From Gemmatimonadaceae bacterium (GTDB lineage: Bacteria; Gemmatimonadota; Gemmatimonadetes; Gemmatimonadales; Gemmatimonadaceae): a stretch of DNA of 16,257 nucleotides. The translations under genes and the position numbers were made by a program. The notes under the pieces were generated by a model. That model saw only the letters and a program-made list of their open reading frames with translations. It ran no database searches and was not told the origin of the DNA. The stretch is taken from NCBI GenBank assembly GCA_013361745.1, contig JABFXM010000533.1, forward strand, positions 1-16,257. The letters run 5' to 3'. Shown piece after piece: positions 14,395 to 16,257 of the stretch. Every line of letters begins with the position of its first letter. Position 1 is the first letter of the stretch.

Positions 14395-16101
14395 ATGCCC
14401 TCACTCCGCCGCGCGCGCACGGTCGGCTTCCTCGCCGCGATTCCGCTCCTCCTCCCGGGCTGCATGATGCACCGCCCATCCGCCGGCGAGCCCGTCTCGC
14501 TTGCGATCGTCAACGCGCGAGTCTGGACCGGCGACCCGCGCCGCCCCTGGGCCGACGCCGTCGCCGTGCGCGGCGAGCGCATCGCCGCCGTCGGCTCCAG
14601 CGCCGAAGTGCGGAAGATGGCCGTTTCCACGACACGCGTGGTCGACGCGAAGGGACAGATGCTCGTCCCGGGGTTCCAGGACTCGCACGTCCACTTCATC
14701 GACGGTGGCTTCCGGCTCGCCTCGGTGCAGCTCCGTGACGCGCGGACTCCCGCGGAGTTCATTGCACGGGTGAAGGCGTTCGCCGCGACCCAGCCGAAGG
14801 GAAGCTGGATCACCGGCGGAGACTGGGACCACGAGCAGTGGGGCGGAGAGCTCCCGCAGCGGTCCTGGATCGACTCGGTGACCCCCGACAATCCGGTCTG
14901 GATCAACCGGCTCGACGGGCACATGAGCCTCGCCAACTCGGCCGCTCTCCGTGCCGCCGGGGTGACGCGCTCCACCGCCGACGTCGCGGGCGGAACGATC
15001 GTGCGCGACGCGAGCGGCGAGCCGACCGGGATCCTCAAGGACAACGCGAGCTGGCTCGTCGACCAGCACGTGCCCCCGCCGAGCGAGGCGCAGAACGATC
15101 GCGCGCTCGACGCGGCGACGCGCTACGTCGCCGCGCGAGGAGTCACGTCCGTGCACAACATGGGGACGTGGGACGATCTCGCGACCTTCGAGCGTGCGCG
15201 GGCGGCGGGACGGCTCATCACGCGCATCTACGCCGTCGTCCCGCTCGCGAGCTGGGCGCGCCTGCGCGACACCGTCGCCGCCCGCGGTCACGGCGACGCG
15301 TGGGTCCGCATCGGCGGGCTGAAGGGCTTCGTGGACGGATCGTTAGGCAGCCACACCGCCGCCTTCCTCCAGCCGTTCACCGACGCCCCGAACGACAGCG
15401 GACTGCTCGTCAACACGCCGCGGGACCTCTACGACTGGACCTCCGGCGCGGACCGCGCGGGACTGCAGGTGATCGTGCACGCGATCGGCGACCGCGCCAT
15501 CCGCACGCAGCTCGACATTTTCGAGCGCGTCGCCCGCGAGGATGGGCCGAGGGACCGCCGCTTCCGCATCGAGCACGCGCAGCACATCGCGCCGCCCGAC
15601 ATCGCGCGCTTCTCCTCACTCGGCGTGATCGCGAGCATGCAGCCCTACCACGCGATCGACGACGGACGCTGGGCCGAGAAGGTGATCGGCCCCGAGCGCA
15701 TCCGGACGACCTACGCCTTCCGCTCCCTCCTCGAGAGCGGCGCGCGGCTCGCGTTCGGGAGCGACTGGTTCGTCGCCCCGCCGACGCCGCTCGAGGGGAT
15801 CTACGCGGCCGTCACGCGGCGTACTCTCGACGACCGCAACCCGAACGGCTGGGTGCCCGAGCAGAAGATCGGCGTCGAGGACGCGTTGCGCGCGTACACG
15901 CTCGGCGGCGCGTACGCCTCGTTCAGGGAGAAGGACATGGGCTCGATCGAGCGCGGCAAGCTCGCCGATCTCACTCTCATCGACCGCGATCTCACCCGCA
16001 TCCCGCCGGAGACGATCCGCGACGCACAGGTCGTGATGACCATCGTCGGCGGACGCGTCGTCTACGAGCGCGGCGCGGCCGGCTCGGCGCCACAGGAATG
16101 A
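14395..16101 (+). CDS. Lipoprotein YtcJ-like metal-dependent amidohydrolase (amidohydrolase 3 family)
   Basis: The 568-residue protein starts with a lipoprotein signal peptide (basic RRAR, hydrophobic GFLAAIPLLL, lipobox LLPGC with C23). It is therefore probably anchored in the periplasm. The amidohydrolase-3 signatures follow in order: DSHVHF (96-101, H98/H100), RIGGLKGFVDGSLGSHTAAF (305-324, bridging K310), QVIVHAIGDRAI (358-369, H362), RIEHAQHI (391-398, H394) and FGSDWF (454-459, metal-binding D457). The set of metal ligands is complete. Relatives hydrolyse N-substituted formamides or other amides; the substrate here is unknown. The ATG at 14395 directly begins the signal peptide, and the longer upstream frame crosses the riboswitch. 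The TGA stop overlaps the next start (ATGA). Confidence 0.93.
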   Translation: MPSLRRARTVGFLAAIPLLLPGCMMHRPSAGEPVSLAIVNARVWTGDPRRPWADAVAVRGERIAAVGSSAEVRKMAVSTTRVVDAKGQMLVPGFQDSHVHFIDGGFRLASVQLRDARTPAEFIARVKAFAATQPKGSWITGGDWDHEQWGGELPQRSWIDSVTPDNPVWINRLDGHMSLANSAALRAAGVTRSTADVAGGTIVRDASGEPTGILKDNASWLVDQHVPPPSEAQNDRALDAATRYVAARGVTSVHNMGTWDDLATFERARAAGRLITRIYAVVPLASWARLRDTVAARGHGDAWVRIGGLKGFVDGSLGSHTAAFLQPFTDAPNDSGLLVNTPRDLYDWTSGADRAGLQVIVHAIGDRAIRTQLDIFERVAREDGPRDRRFRIEHAQHIAPPDIARFSSLGVIASMQPYHAIDDGRWAEKVIGPERIRTTYAFRSLLESGARLAFGSDWFVAPPTPLEGIYAAVTRRTLDDRNPNGWVPEQKIGVEDALRAYTLGGAYASFREKDMGSIERGKLADLTLIDRDLTRIPPETIRDAQVVMTIVGGRVVYERGAAGSAPQE

Positions 16102-16257
16102 CGATGCGCAACCGCTATTGCCTGCTTCTCGTGTTCGCCTCGCTCGCGGCGTGTCGCGGCGGATCGACGCCCGCTGATTCGACGGCCGTCGACACGGCGC
16201 GCGCGCGTCGGAGCGCGGGAGATCTCAGCGCTCCGCCCGCCGTGAGCCCGGGCAACG
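16098..16257 (+). CDS. Lipoprotein, N-terminal fragment
   Basis: The first 53 codons are visible before the right edge. The N-terminus is MTMRNRYCLLLVFASLAACR, with a lipobox SLAAC at C19, followed by a low-complexity Ser/Thr/Ala/Asp linker (GGSTPADSTAVDTARARRS) typical of outer-membrane lipoproteins. A second ATG at 16104 is an equally good start. The ATG at 16098 overlaps the amidohydrolase stop (ATGA), so the two are translationally coupled. The domain lies beyond the window and the function is unknown. Confidence 0.8.
   Translation, partial: MTMRNRYCLLLVFASLAACRGGSTPADSTAVDTARARRSAGDLSAPPAVSPGN

Overview
The window is very GC-rich, with G or C at almost every third codon position. It carries a type-2 ferredoxin-NADP reductase, a TerC protein, a YtcJ-like lipoprotein amidohydrolase and Pkn2-type kinase signatures (HRDVSPGN). 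Together these suggest an environmental Gram-negative bacterium. Gemmatimonadota is my best guess from overall gene style, but no marker gene in the window proves it. No tRNA, rRNA, CRISPR array, transposase or phage gene was recognised. It looks like ordinary chromosome.

Left part (1-4063): the end of a small secreted Lys/Ala/Pro-rich protein runs on the plus strand. Opposite it is a minus-strand operon of an OmpR-type response regulator, a HAMP-HisKA sensor kinase and a GT39/ArnT-like membrane glycosyltransferase. The glycosyltransferase reading frame stays open to the left edge and runs antisense to the secreted protein. Middle-left (4289-7794): a membrane-anchored PHP-domain protein is divergent from the regulator and overlaps, tail to tail, a secreted 3D-domain protein. 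Upstream of that on the minus strand are aroB (3-dehydroquinate synthase) and a PduO-type cobalamin adenosyltransferase, joined by a GTGA stop/start overlap.

Middle (7943-11561): a soluble Ser/Thr protein kinase is divergent from a ferredoxin-NADP reductase. A small single-pass membrane protein and a pair formed by a MazG-like pyrophosphohydrolase and a YbjQ/RcsF-like small protein follow on the minus strand. Right (11668-16257): an aldo/keto reductase and a small hypothetical protein on plus, then a TerC-family membrane protein on minus, then a lipoprotein amidohydrolase on plus. The amidohydrolase is ATGA-coupled to the start of another lipoprotein.

Three non-coding signals stand out. (1) The leader of the TerC gene holds a good candidate yybP-ykoY (manganese) riboswitch, followed by a strong intrinsic terminator that competes with its P1 stem. 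(2) Four intergenic spacers hold long inverted repeats, three of them built from short tandem oligomers. Two share the same GAGTAAGG-type unit and sit at convergent gene ends. (3) The octamer CGTTAGGC occurs seven times, always inside a gene or over its stop codon and mostly on the coding strand. This is well above my rough chance expectation.
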